Assembly (NCBI RefSeq): GCF_964355755.1
Contig: NC_092673.1
Span: forward strand, 18,731,001 to 18,795,000
DNA length: 64,000 bases
Source of the DNA: Antedon mediterranea
Lineage: Eukaryota > Echinodermata > Crinoidea > Comatulida > Antedonidae
Direction: 5' to 3'
Position numbers and translations under genes: made by a program. Positions 52,805-64,000 of this stretch are shown here, one piece after another; the first letter of the stretch is position 1; every line of letters begins with the position of its first letter. The notes under the pieces were generated by a model. It searched no databases, had not been told where the DNA came from, and saw only the letters and a list, made by a program, of their open reading frames with translations.

Positions 52805-55800
52805 GGGAGTGGGGAGGGGTTGCTAGACCATTAAAACCCTCCTGCTTACGTGTCTGTTATCCTTATTATAGGGAGTGGGGATGGGTTGCTAGAACCATAA
52901 AACCTTCCTGCTTACGAGTCTGTTATCCTTATTATTGGGAGTGGGGATGGGTTGCTAGAACCATAAAACCCTCCTGCTTACGAGTCTGTTATCCTTATTA
53001 TAGGGAGTGGGGAGGGGTTGCTAGAACCATAAAACCCTCCTGCTTACGAGTCTGTTATCCTTATTATAGGGAGTGGGGAGCTGTTGCTAGACCATTAAAA
53101 CCCTCCTGCTTACGAGTCTGTTATCCTTATTATAGGGAGTGGGGAGGTGTTGCTAGAACCATAAAACCCTCCTGCTTACGAGTCTGTTATCCTTATTATA
53201 GGGAGTGGGGAGGGGTTGCTAGAACCATAAAACCCTCCTGCTTTCGAGTCTGTTATCCTTATTATAGGGAGTGGGGAGCTGTTGCTAGACCATTAAAACC
53301 CTCCTGCTTACGAGTCTGTTATCCTTATTATAGGGAGTGGGGAGGGGTTGCTAGAACCATAAAACCCTCCTGCTTACGAGTCTGTTATCCTTATTATAGG
53401 GAGTGGGGAGGGGTTGCTAGACCATAAAACCTTCCTGCTTATGAGTCTGTTATCTTTATTATAGGGAGTGGGGAGGGGTTGCTAGAACCATAAAACCCTC
53501 CTGCTTACGAGTCTGTTATCCTTATTATAGGGAGTGGGGAGGGGTTGCTAGAACCATAAAAACCCTCCTGCTTATGAGTCTGTTATCCTTATTATAGGGA
53601 GTGGGGAGGGGTTGCTAGAACCATAAAACCCTCCTGCTTACGAGTCTGTTATCTTTATTATAGGGAGTGGGGAGGGGTTGCCAGAACCATTAAAACCCTC
53701 CTGCTTACGAGTCTGTTATCCTTATTATAGGGAGTGGGGAGGGGTTGCTAGACCCATAAAACCCTCCTGCTTACGAGTCTGTTATCCTTATTATAGGGAG
53801 TGGGGAGGGGTTGCTAGAACCATAAAACCCTCCTGCTTACGAATCTGTTATCTTTATTATAGGGAGTGGGGAGGGGTTGCTAGAACCATAAAACCCTCCT
53901 GCTTACGAGTCTGTTATCCTTATTATAGGGAGTGTGGAGGGGTTGCTAGAACCATAAAACCCTCCTGCTTACGAATCTGTTATCTTTATTATAGGGAGTG
54001 TGGAGGGGTTGCTAGAACCATAAAACCCTCCTGCTTACGAGTCTGTTATCCTTATTATAGGGAGTGGGGAGGGGTTGCTAGAACCATAAAACCTTCCTGC
54101 TTACGAGTCTGTTATCCTTATTATAGGGAGTGGGGAGGGGTTGCTAGAACCATAAAACCCTCCTGCTTACGAGTCTGTTATCTTTATTATAGGGAGTGGG
54201 GAGGGGTTGCTAGAACCATAAAACCCTCCTGCTTACGAGTCTGTTATCTTTATTATAGGGAGTGGGGAGGGGTTGCTAGAACCATAAACCCTCCTGCTTA
54301 CGAGTCTGTTATCTTTATTATAGGGAGTGGGGAGGGGTTGCTAGAACCATAAAACCCTCCTGCTTACGAGTCTGTTATCCTTATTATAGGGAGTGGGGAG
54401 GGGTTGCTAGACCATTAAAACCCTCCTGCTTACGAGTCTGTTATCTTTATTATAGGGAGTGGGGAGGGGTTGAGACCATTAAAACCCTCCTGCTTACGAG
54501 TCTGTTATCTTTATTATAGGGAGTGGGGAGGGGTTGCTAGACCATTAAAACCCTCCTGCTTACGAGTCTGTTATCTTTATTATAGGGAGTGGGGAGGGGT
54601 TGCTAGACCATTAAAACCCTCCTGCTTACGAGTCTGTTATCCTTATTATAGGGAGTGGGGAGGGGTTGCTAGACAATTAAAACCCTCCTGCTTACGAGTC
54701 TGTTATCCTTATTATAGGGAGTGGGGAGGGGTTGCTATAGAACCATAAAACCCTCCTGCTTACGAGTCTGTTATCCTTATTATAGGGAGTGGGGAGGGGT
54801 TGCTAGACCATTAAAACCCTCCTGCTTACGAGTCTGTTATCTTTATTATAGGGAGTGGGGAGGGGTTGCTAGACCATTAAAACCCTCCTGCTTACGAGTC
54901 TGTTATCTTTATTATAGGGAGTGGGGAGGGGTTGCTAGAACCATAAAACCCTCCTGCTTACGAGTCTGTTATCCTTATTATAGGGAGTGGGGAGGGGTTG
55001 CTAGACCATTAAAACCCTCCTGCTTACGAGTCTGTTATCTTTATTATAGGGAGTGGGGAGGGGTTGAGACCATTAAAACCCTCCTGCTTACGAGTCTGTT
55101 ATCTTTATTATAGGGAGTGGGGAGGGGTTGCTAGACCATTAAAACCCTCCTGCTTACGAGTCTGTTATCTTTATTATAGGGAGTGGGGAGGGGTTGCTAG
55201 ACCATTAAAACCCTCCTGCTTACGAGTCTGTTATCCTTATTATAGGGAGTGGGGAGGGGTTGCTAGACAATTAAAACCCTCCTGCTTACGAGTCTGTTAT
55301 CCTTATTATAGGGAGTGGGGAGGGGTTGCTATAGAACCATAAAACCCTCCTGCTTACGAGTCTGTTATCCTTATTATAGGGAGTGGGGAGGGGTTGCTAG
55401 ACCATTAAAACCCTCCTGCTTACGAGTCTGTTATCTTTATTATAGGGAGTGGGGAGGGGTTGCTAGACCATTAAAACCCTCCTGCTTACGAGTCTGTTAT
55501 CTTTATTATAGGGAGTGGGGAGGGGTTGCTAGAACCATAAAAACCCTCCTGCTTACGAGTCTGTTATCCTTATTATAGGGAGTGGGAAGGGGTTGCTAGA
55601 ACCATAAAGCCCTCCTGCTTACGAGTCTGTTATCTTTATTATAGGGAGTGGGGAGGGGTTGCTAGACCATTAAAACCTCCTGCTTACGAGTCTGTTATCC
55701 TTATTATAGGGAGTGGGGAGGGGTTGCTAGAACCATAAAACCCTCCTGCTTATTATAGGGAGTGGGGAGGGGTTGCTAGAACCATAAAATCCTCCTGCTT

Positions 55801-58800
55801 ACGAGTCTGTTATCTTTATTATAGGGAGTGGGGAGGGGTTGCTAGAACCATAAAACCCTCCTGCTTACGAGTCTGTTATCCTTATTATAGGGAGTGGGGA
55901 GGGGTTGCTAGACCATTAAAACCCTCCTGCTTACGAGTTTGTTATCCTTATTATTGGGAGTGGGGAGGGGTTGCTAGAACCATAAAACCCTCCTGCTTAC
56001 GAGTCTGTTATCCTTAATATAGGGAGTGGGGAGGAGTTGCTAGAACCATAAAACCCTCCTGCTTACGAGTCTGTTATCTTTATTATAGGGAGTGGGGAGG
56101 GGTTGCTAGAACCATAAAACCCTCCTGCTTACGAGTCTGTTATCTTTATTATAGGGAGTGGGGAGGGGTTGCTAGACCATAAAACCCTCCTGCTTACGAG
56201 TCTGTTATCCTTATTATAGGGAGTGGGGAGGGGTTGCTAGAACCATAAAACCCTCCTGCTTACGAGTCTGTTATCCTTATTATAGGGAGTGGGGAGGGGT
56301 TGCTAGACCATTAAAACCCTCCTGCTTACGAGTCTGTTATCTTTATTATAGGGAGTGGGGAGGGGTTGCTAGACCATTAAAACCCTCCTGCTTACGAGTC
56401 TGTTATCTTTATTATAGGGAGTGGGGAGGGGTTGCTAGAACCATAAAACCCTCCTGCTTACGAGTCTGTTATCTTTATTATAGGGAGTGGGGAGGGGTTG
56501 CTAGACCATTAAAACCCTCCTGCTTATACGAGTCTGTTATCCTTATTAAAGGGAGTGTGGAGGGGTTGCTAGAACCATAAAACCCTCCTGCTTACGAGTC
56601 TGTTATCTTTATTATAGGGAGTGGGGAGAGATAGCTAGAACCATAAAACCCTCCTGCTTACGAGTCTGTTATCCCTATTATAGGGAGTGGGGAGGGGTTG
56701 CTAGAACCATAAAACCCTCCTGCTTACGAGTCTGTTATCCTTATTATAGGGAGTGGGGAGGGGTTGCTAGACCATTAAAACCCTCCTTCTTACGTGTCTG
56801 TTATCTTTATTATAGGGAGTGGGGAGGGGTTGCTAGAACCATAAAACCCTCCTGCTTACGAGTCTGTTATCTTTATTATAGGGAGTGGGGAGGGATTGCT
56901 AGAACCATAAAACCCTCCTGCTTACGAGTCTGTTATCCTTATTATAGGGAGTGGGGAGGGGTTGCTAGAACCATAAAACCCTCCTGCTTACGAATCTGTT
57001 ATCCTTATTATAGGGAGTGGGGAGGGGTTGCTAGACCATTAAAACCCTCCTGCTTACGTGTCTGTTATCTTTATTATAGGGAGTGGGGAGGGGTTGCTAG
57101 AACCATAAAACCCTCCTGCTTACGAGTCTGTTATCCTTATTATAGGGAGTGGGGAGGGGTTGCCAGAACCATAAAACCCTCCTGCTTACGAGTCTGTTAT
57201 CTTTATTATAGGGAGTGGGGTGGGGTTGCTAGAACCATAAAACCCTCCTGCTTACGAGTCTGTTATCCTTATTATAGGGAGTGGGGAGGGGTTGCTAGAA
57301 CCATAAAAACCCTCCTGCTTACGAGTCTGTTATCCTTATTATAGGGAGTGGGGAGGGGTTGCTAGACCATAAAAACCCTCCTGCTTACGAGTCTGTTATC
57401 CTTATTATAGGGAGTGGGGAGGAGTTGCTAGAACCATAAAACCCTCCTGCTTACGAGTCTGTTATCCTTATTGTAGGGAGTGGGGAGGGGTTGCTAGAAC
57501 CATAAAAACCCTCCTGCTTACGAATCTGTTATCCTTATTATAGGGAGTGGGGAGGGGTTGCTAGACCATAAAACCCTCCTGCTTACGAGTCTGTTATCCT
57601 TATTATAGGGAGTGGGGAGGGGTTGCTAGAACCATTAAAACCCTCCTGCTTACGAGTCTGTTATCCTTATTATAGGGAGTGGGGAGGAGTTGCTAGAACC
57701 ATAAAACCCTCCTGCTTTCGAGTCTGTTATCTTTATTATAGGGAGTGGGGAGGGGTTGCTAGACCATAAAACCCTCCTGTTTACGAGTCTGTTATCCTTA
57801 TTATTGGGAGTGGGGAGGGGTTGCTAGACCATAAAACCCTCCTGCTTATGAGTCTGTTATCCTTATTATAGGGAGTGGGGAGGGGTTGCTAGACCATTAA
57901 AACCCTCCTGCTTACGAGTCTGTTATCCTTATTATAGGGAGTGGGGAGGGGTTGCTAGACCATTAAAACCCTCCTGCTTACGTGTCTGTTATCCTTATTA
58001 TAGGGAGTGGGGAGGGGTTGCTAGAACCATAAAACCCTCCTGCTTACGAGTCTGTTATCCTTATTATTGGGAGTGGGGAGGGGTTGCTAGAACCATAAAA
58101 CCCTCCTGCTTACGAGTCTGTTATCCTTATTATAGGGAGTGGGGAGGGGTTGCCAGAACCATAAAACCCTCCTGCTTACGAGTCTGTTATCTTTATTATA
58201 GGGAGTGGGGTGGGGTTGCTAGAACCATAAAACCCTCCTGCTTACGAGTCTGTTATCCTTATTATAGGGAGTGGGGAGGGGTTGCTAGAACCATAAAAAC
58301 CCTCCTGCTTACGAGTCTGTTATCCTTATTATAGGGAGTGGGGAGGGGTTGCCAGAACCATAAAACCCTCCTGCTTACGAGTCTGTTATCCTTATTATAG
58401 GGAGTGGGGAGGAGTTGCTAGAACCATAAAACCCTCCTGCTTACGAGTCTGTTATCCTTATTGTAGGGAGTGGGGAGGGGTTGCCAGAACCATAAAAACC
58501 CTCCTGCTTACGAATCTGTTATCCTTATTATAGGGAGTGGGGAGGGGTTGCTAGAACCATAAAAACCCTCCTGCTTACGAATCTGTTATCCTTATTATAG
58601 GGAGTGGGGAGGGGTTGCTAGACCATAAAACCCTCCTGCTTACGAGTCTGTTATCCTTATTATAGAGAGTGGGGAGGGGTTGCTAGAACCATTAAAACCC
58701 TCCTGCTTACGAGTCTGTTATCCTTATTATAGGGAGTGGGGAGGGGTTGCTAGAACCATAAAACCCTCCTGCTTTCGAGTCTGTTATCTTTATTATAGGG

Positions 58801-61800
58801 AGTGGGGAGGGGTTGCTAGACCATAAAACCCTCCTGTTTACGAGTCTGTTATCCTTATTATTGGGAGTGGGGAGGGGTTGCTAGACCATAAAACCCTCGT
58901 GCTTACGAGTCTGTTATCTTTATTATAGGGAGTGGGGAGGGGTTGCTAGAACCATAAAAACCCTCCTGCTTACGAGTCTGTTATCCTTATTATAGGGAGT
59001 GGGGAGGGGTTGCTAGAACCATAAAACCCTCCTGCTTACGAGTCTGTTATCTTTATTATAGGGAGTGGGGAGGGGTTGCTAGACCATTAAAACCCTCCTG
59101 CTTACGAGTCTGTTATCCTTATTATAGGGAGTGGGGAGGGGTTGCTAGAACCATAAAACCCTCCTGCTTACGAGTCTGTTATCTTTATTATAGGGAGTGG
59201 GGAGGGGTTGCTAGACCATAAAACCCTCCTGCTTACGAGTCTGTTATCCTTATTATAGGGAGTGGGGAGGGGTTGCTAGACCATAAAACCCTCCTGCTTA
59301 CGAGTCTGTTATCTTTATTATAGGGAGTGGGGAGGGGTTGCTAGAACCATAAAAACCCTCCTGCTTACGAGTCTGTTATCCTTATTATAGGGAGTGGGGA
59401 GGGATTGCTAGAACCATAAAACCCTCCTGCTTACGAGTCTGTTATCCTTATTGTAGGGAGTGGGGAGGGGTTGCTAGAACCATAAAAACCCTCCTGCTTA
59501 CGAGTCTGTTATCCTTATTATAGGGAGTGGGGAGGGGTTGCTAGACCATAAAACCCTCCTGCTTACGAGTCTGTTATCCTTATTATAGGGAGTGGGGAGG
59601 GGTTGCTAGAACCATTAAAACCCTCCTGCTTACGAGTCTGTTATCCTTATTATAGGGAGTGGGGAGGGGTTGCTAGAACAATAAAACCCTCCTGCTTACG
59701 AGTCTGTTATCTTTATTATAGGGAGTGGGGAGGGGTTGCTAGACCATAAAACCCTCCTGTTTACGAGTCTGTTATCCTTATTATTGGGAGTGGGGAGGGG
59801 TTGCTAGACCATAAAACCCTCCTGCTTACGAGTCTGTTATCTTTATTATAGGGAGTGGGTAGGGGTTGCTAGAACCATTAAAACCCTCCTGCTTACGAGT
59901 CTGTTATCCTTATTATAGGGAGTGGGGAGGGGTTGCTAGAACCATAAAACCCTCCTGCTTACGAGTATGTTATCTTTATTATAGGGAGTGGGGAGGGGTT
60001 GCTAGACCATAAAACCCTCCTGTTTACGAGTCTGTTATCCTTATTATTGGGAGTGGGGAGGGGTTGCTAGACCATAAAACCCTCCTGCTTACGAGTCTGT
60101 TATCTTTATTATAGGGAGTGGGGAGGGGTTGCTAGAACCATAAAAACCCTCCTGCTTACGAGTCTGTTATCCTTATTATAGGGAGTGGGGAGGGGTTGCT
60201 AGAACCATAAAACCCTCCTGCTTACGAGTCTGTTATCTTTATTATAGGGAGTGGGGAGGGGTTGCTAGACCATTAAAACCCTCCTGCTTACGAGTCTGTT
60301 ATCTTTATTATAGGGAGTGGGGAGGGGTTGCTAGAACCATAAAACCCTCCTGCTTACGAGTCTGTTATCTTTATTATAGGGAGTGGGGAGGGGTTGCTAG
60401 ACCATTAAAACCCTCCTGCTTACGAGTCTGTTATCCTTATTATAGGGAGTGGGGAGGGGTTGCTAGAACCATAAAACCCTCCTGCTTACGAGTCTGTTAT
60501 CTTTATTATAGGGAGTGGGGAGGGGTTGCTAGACCATAAAACCCTCCTGCTTACGAGTCTGTTATCCTTATTATAGGGAGTGGGGAGGGGTTGCTAGACC
60601 ATAAAACCCTCCTGCTTACGAGTCTGTTATCTTTATTATAGGGAGTGGGGAGGGGTTGCTAGAACCATAAAAACCCTCCTGCTTACGAGTCTGTTATCCT
60701 TATTATAGGGAGTGGGGAGCGGTTGCTAGAACCATAAAACCCTCCTGCTTACGAGTCTGTTATCCTTAATATAGGGAGTGGGGAGGGGTTGCTAGAACCA
60801 TAAAACCCTCCTGCTTACGAGTCTGTTTTCTTTATTATAGGGAGTGGGGAGCTGTTGCTAGACCATTAAAATCCTCCTGCTTACGAGTCTGTTATCCTTA
60901 TTATAGGGAGTGGGGAGGGGTTGCTAGACCATAAAACCCTCCTGCTTACGAGTCTGTTATCTTTATTATAGGGAGTGGGGAGGGGTTGCTAGACCATAAA
61001 ACCCTCCTGCTTACGAGTCTGTTATCCTTATTATAGGGAGTGGGGAGGTGTTGCTAGACCATAAAACCCTCCTGCTTACGAGTCTGTTATCCTTATTATA
61101 GGGAGTGGGGAGGTGTTGCTAGACCATAAAACCCTCCTGCTTACGAGTCTGTTATCCTTATTATAGGGAGTGGGGAGGTGTTGCTAGACCATAAAAACCC
61201 TCCTGCTTATGAGTCTCTTATCCTTATTATTGGGAGTGGGGAGGGGTTGCTAGAACCATAAAAACCCTCCTGCTTACGAGTCTGTTATCCTTATTATAGG
61301 GAGTGGGGAGGGGTTGCTAGAACCATAAAAACCCTCCTGCTTACGAGTCTGTTATCTTTATTATAGGGAGTGGGGAGGGGTTGCTAGAACCATAAAAACC
61401 CTCCTGCTTACGAGTCTGTTATCCTTATTATTGGGAGTGGGGAGGGGTTGCTAGACCATAAAACCCTCCTGCTTACGAGTCTGTTATCCTTATTATAGGG
61501 AGTGGGGTGGTGTTGCTAGACCATAAAACCCTCCTTCTTACGAGTCTGTTATCCTTATTATAGGGAGTGGGGAGGGGTTGCTAGAACCATAAAACCCTCC
61601 TGCTTACGAGTCTGTTATCCTTATTATAGTGAGTGGGGAGGGGTTGCTAGACCATAAAAACCCTCCTGCTTACGAGTCTGTTATCTTTATTATAGGGAGT
61701 GGGGAGGGTTTGCTAAAACCATAAAACCCTCCTGCTTACGAGTCTGTTATCTTTATTATAGGGAGTGGGGAGGGGTTGCTAGACCATTAAAACCCTCCTG

Positions 61801-64000
61801 CTTACGAGTCTGTTATCCTTATTATAGGGAGTGGGGAGGGGTTGCTAGACCATAAAACCCTCCTGCTTACGAGTCTGTTATCCTTATTATAGGGAGTGTG
61901 GAGGGGTTGCTAGACCATAAAACCCTCCTGCTTACGAGTCTGTTATCCTTATTATAGGGAGTGGGGAGGGGTTGCTAGAACCATAAAAACCCTCCTGCTT
62001 AGGAGTCTGTTATCCTTATTATAGGGAGTGGGGTGGGGTTGCTAGACCATTAAAACCCTCCTGCTTACGAGTCTGTTATCCTTATTATAGGGAGTGGGGA
62101 GGGTTTGCTAAAACCATAAAACCCTCCTGCTTACGAGTCTGTTATCCTTATTATAGGGAGTGGGGTGGGGTTGCTAGACCATTAAAACCCTCCTGCTTAC
62201 GAGTCTGTTATCCTTATTATAGGGAGTGGGGTGGGGTTGCTAGACCATTAAAACCCTCCTGCTTACGAGTCTGTTATCCTTATTATAGGGAGTGGGGAGG
62301 GGTTGCTAGACCATAAAACCCTCCTGCTTACGAGTCTGTTATCCTTATTATAGGGAGTGGGGAGGGGTTGCTAGAACCATAAAAACCCTCCTGCTTACGA
62401 GTCTGTTATCCTTATTATAGGGAGTGGGGAGGGGTTGCTAGAACCATTAAAACCCTCCTGCTTACGAGTCTGTTATCCTTATTATAGGGAGTGGGGAGGG
62501 GTTGCTAGACCATAAAACCCTCCTGCTTACGAGTCTGTTATCCTTATTATAGGGAGTGGGGAGGGATTGCTAGAACCATAAAACCCTCCTGCTTACGAGT
62601 CTGTTATCCTTATTATAGGGAGTGGGGAGGGGTTGCTAGACCATAAAACCCTCCTGCTTACGAGTCTGTTATCCTTATTATAGGGAGTGGGGAGGGGTTG
62701 CTAGACCATAAAACCCTCCTGCTTACGAGTCTGTTATCCTTATTATAGGGAGTGGGGAGGGGTTGCTAGACCATAAAACCCTCCTGCTTACGAGTCTGTT
62801 ATCCTTATTATAGGGAGTGGGGAGGGGTTGCTAGACCATAAAACCCTCCTGCTTACGAGTCTGTTATCCTTATTATAGGGAGTGGGGAGGGGTTGCTAGA
62901 CCATAAAACCCTCCTGCTTACGAGTCTGTTATCTTTATTATAGGGAGTGGGGAGGGGTTGCTAGAACCATAAAACCCTCCTGCTTACGAGTCTGTTATCC
63001 TTATTATAGGGAGTGGGGAGGGGTTGCTAGACCATAAAACCCTCCTGCTTACGAGTCTGTTATCTTTATTATAGGGAGTGGGGAGGGGTTGCTAGAACCA
63101 TAAAACCCTCCTGCTTACGAGTCTGTTATCCTTATTATAGGGAGTGGGGAGGGGTTGCTAGACCATAAAACCCTCCTGCTTACGAGTCTGTTATCCTTAT
63201 TATAGGGAGTGGGGAGGGGTTGCTAGACCATAAAACCCTCCTGCTTACGAGTCTGTTATCCTTATTATAGGGAGTGGGGAGGGGTTGCTAGACCATAAAA
63301 CCCTCCTGCTTACGAGTCTGTTATCCTTATTATAGGGAGTGGGGAGGGGTTGCTAGACCATAAAACCCTCCTGCTTACGAGTCTGTTATCCTTATTATAG
63401 GGAGTGGGGAGGGGTTGCTAGACCATAAAACCCTCCTGCTTACGAGTCTGTTATCCTTATTATAGGGAGTGGGGAGGGGTTGCTAGACCATAAAACCCTC
63501 CTGCTTACGAGTCTGTTATCCTTATTATAGGGAGTGGGGAGGTGTTGCTAGACCATAAAACCCTCCTGCTTACGAGTCTGTTATCCTTATTATAGGGAGT
63601 GGGGAGGGGTTGCTAGACCATTAAAACCCTCCTGCTTACGAGTCTGTTATCTTCATTATAGGGAGTGGGGAGGTGTTGCTAGACCATTAAAACCCTCCTG
63701 CTTACGAGTCTGTTATCCTTATTATAGGGAGTGGGGAGGGGTTGCTAGACCATAAAACCCTCCTGCTTACGAGTCTGTTATCCTTATTATAGGGAGTGTG
63801 GAGGGGTTGCTAGACCATAAAACCCTCCTGCTTACGAGTCTGTTATCCTTATTATAGGGAGTGTGGAGGGGTTGCTAGACCATAAAACCCTCCTGCTTAC
63901 GAGTCTGTTATCCTTATTATAGGGAGTGGGGAGGGGTTGCTAGACCATAAAACCCTCCTGCTTACGAGTCTGTTATCCTTATTATAGGGAGTGGGGTGGT
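52805..64000. repeat. 64-66 bp minisatellite, ~170 copies, continues beyond window
   Basis: About 11.2 kb of units GGGAGTGGGGAGGGGTTGCT ... CTTACGAGTCTGTTATC(C/T)T ... TATTATA. Three main versions differ in the middle: AGAACCATAAAACCC and AGACCATTAAAACCC (66 bp), and AGACCATAAAACCC (65 bp). Blocks are repeated at higher order, such as 54470 and 55064 (594 bp = 9 units). Where 66-bp units run together the array stays open in frame (for example 53678-54352), but this is not a gene. Each unit can form a hairpin between GGAGGGGTT and AACCCTCC. Confidence 0.98.

Noticed and set aside
53678-55578. Long open frames encoding repeated KPSCLRVCYPYYREWGGVAR
   Set aside because: They are translations of the 66-bp minisatellite (22 codons per unit). 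They open and close with unit-length changes, lack start context or splice signals, and share no domain. Not genes.
52805-64000. Could the array be a CRISPR?
   Set aside because: Units are contiguous with no unique spacers, far longer than CRISPR repeats, and the DNA is eukaryotic.
52805-64000. Telomeric or centromeric satellite
   Set aside because: The unit is not telomere-like, and the same repeat occurs as seven copies within an intron at 37571; it is best read as an expanded intronic minisatellite.

Overview
This is eukaryotic, AT-rich, intron-containing DNA from an animal, most likely a marine invertebrate. The evidence is small exons with GT..AG introns, many transposon classes (LINE, Ty3/gypsy LTR, RTE, Helitron-like, MITEs, SINE-like), large tandem satellites, and death-fold, ZU5, UPA and DZIP3-type HEPN domains, which are expanded in invertebrates such as echinoderms, amphioxus and molluscs. 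The TAGGCCTAG-rich patches make me lean towards an echinoderm-like deuterostome, but the sequence does not prove it.

Layout. 1-820: two complete and one partial copies of a 372-bp tandem unit, each complete copy holding a tRNA-like sequence. 860-1374: last exon of a gene that starts upstream, encoding what look like two death effector domains (DED). 1608-7985: a ~95-bp satellite split by a full-length two-ORF LINE (about 2085-6537). 9356-13993: a young Ty3/gypsy LTR retrotransposon with one intact gag-pol frame. 13994-16106: no gene seen.

16107-52122 and beyond: one large plus-strand gene that I assembled by eye from splice sites and phase. Its exons keep one continuous reading frame (about 1,320 codons) through this order: short N-terminus; ankyrin repeats, ten of them on tandemly duplicated 108-bp exons; ZU5 domain carrying an HFS motif; UPA domain; tandem DED; short phase 1-1 linker exons; a DZIP3-like HEPN domain with an RNxxxH motif; more linker exons. 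The 3' end lies outside the window. The introns hold dead RTE and CR1-like LINE pieces, Helitron-like elements, MITEs and a 5S-derived sequence.

52805-64000: a 64-66 bp minisatellite of about 170 copies running off the window. It sits in an intron copy whose near-identical paralogue (36177-38015) has only about 7 copies.

Biological reading. ZU5-UPA followed by a death-fold domain is the layout of PIDD and of the FIIND-CARD part of NLRP1 and CARD8, which self-cleave in ZU5. An ankyrin-repeat version with tandem DED and a possible HEPN ribonuclease would be a plausible innate-immune or cell-death receptor. The domains and splice phases are read from sequence; function and self-cleavage are inferred.
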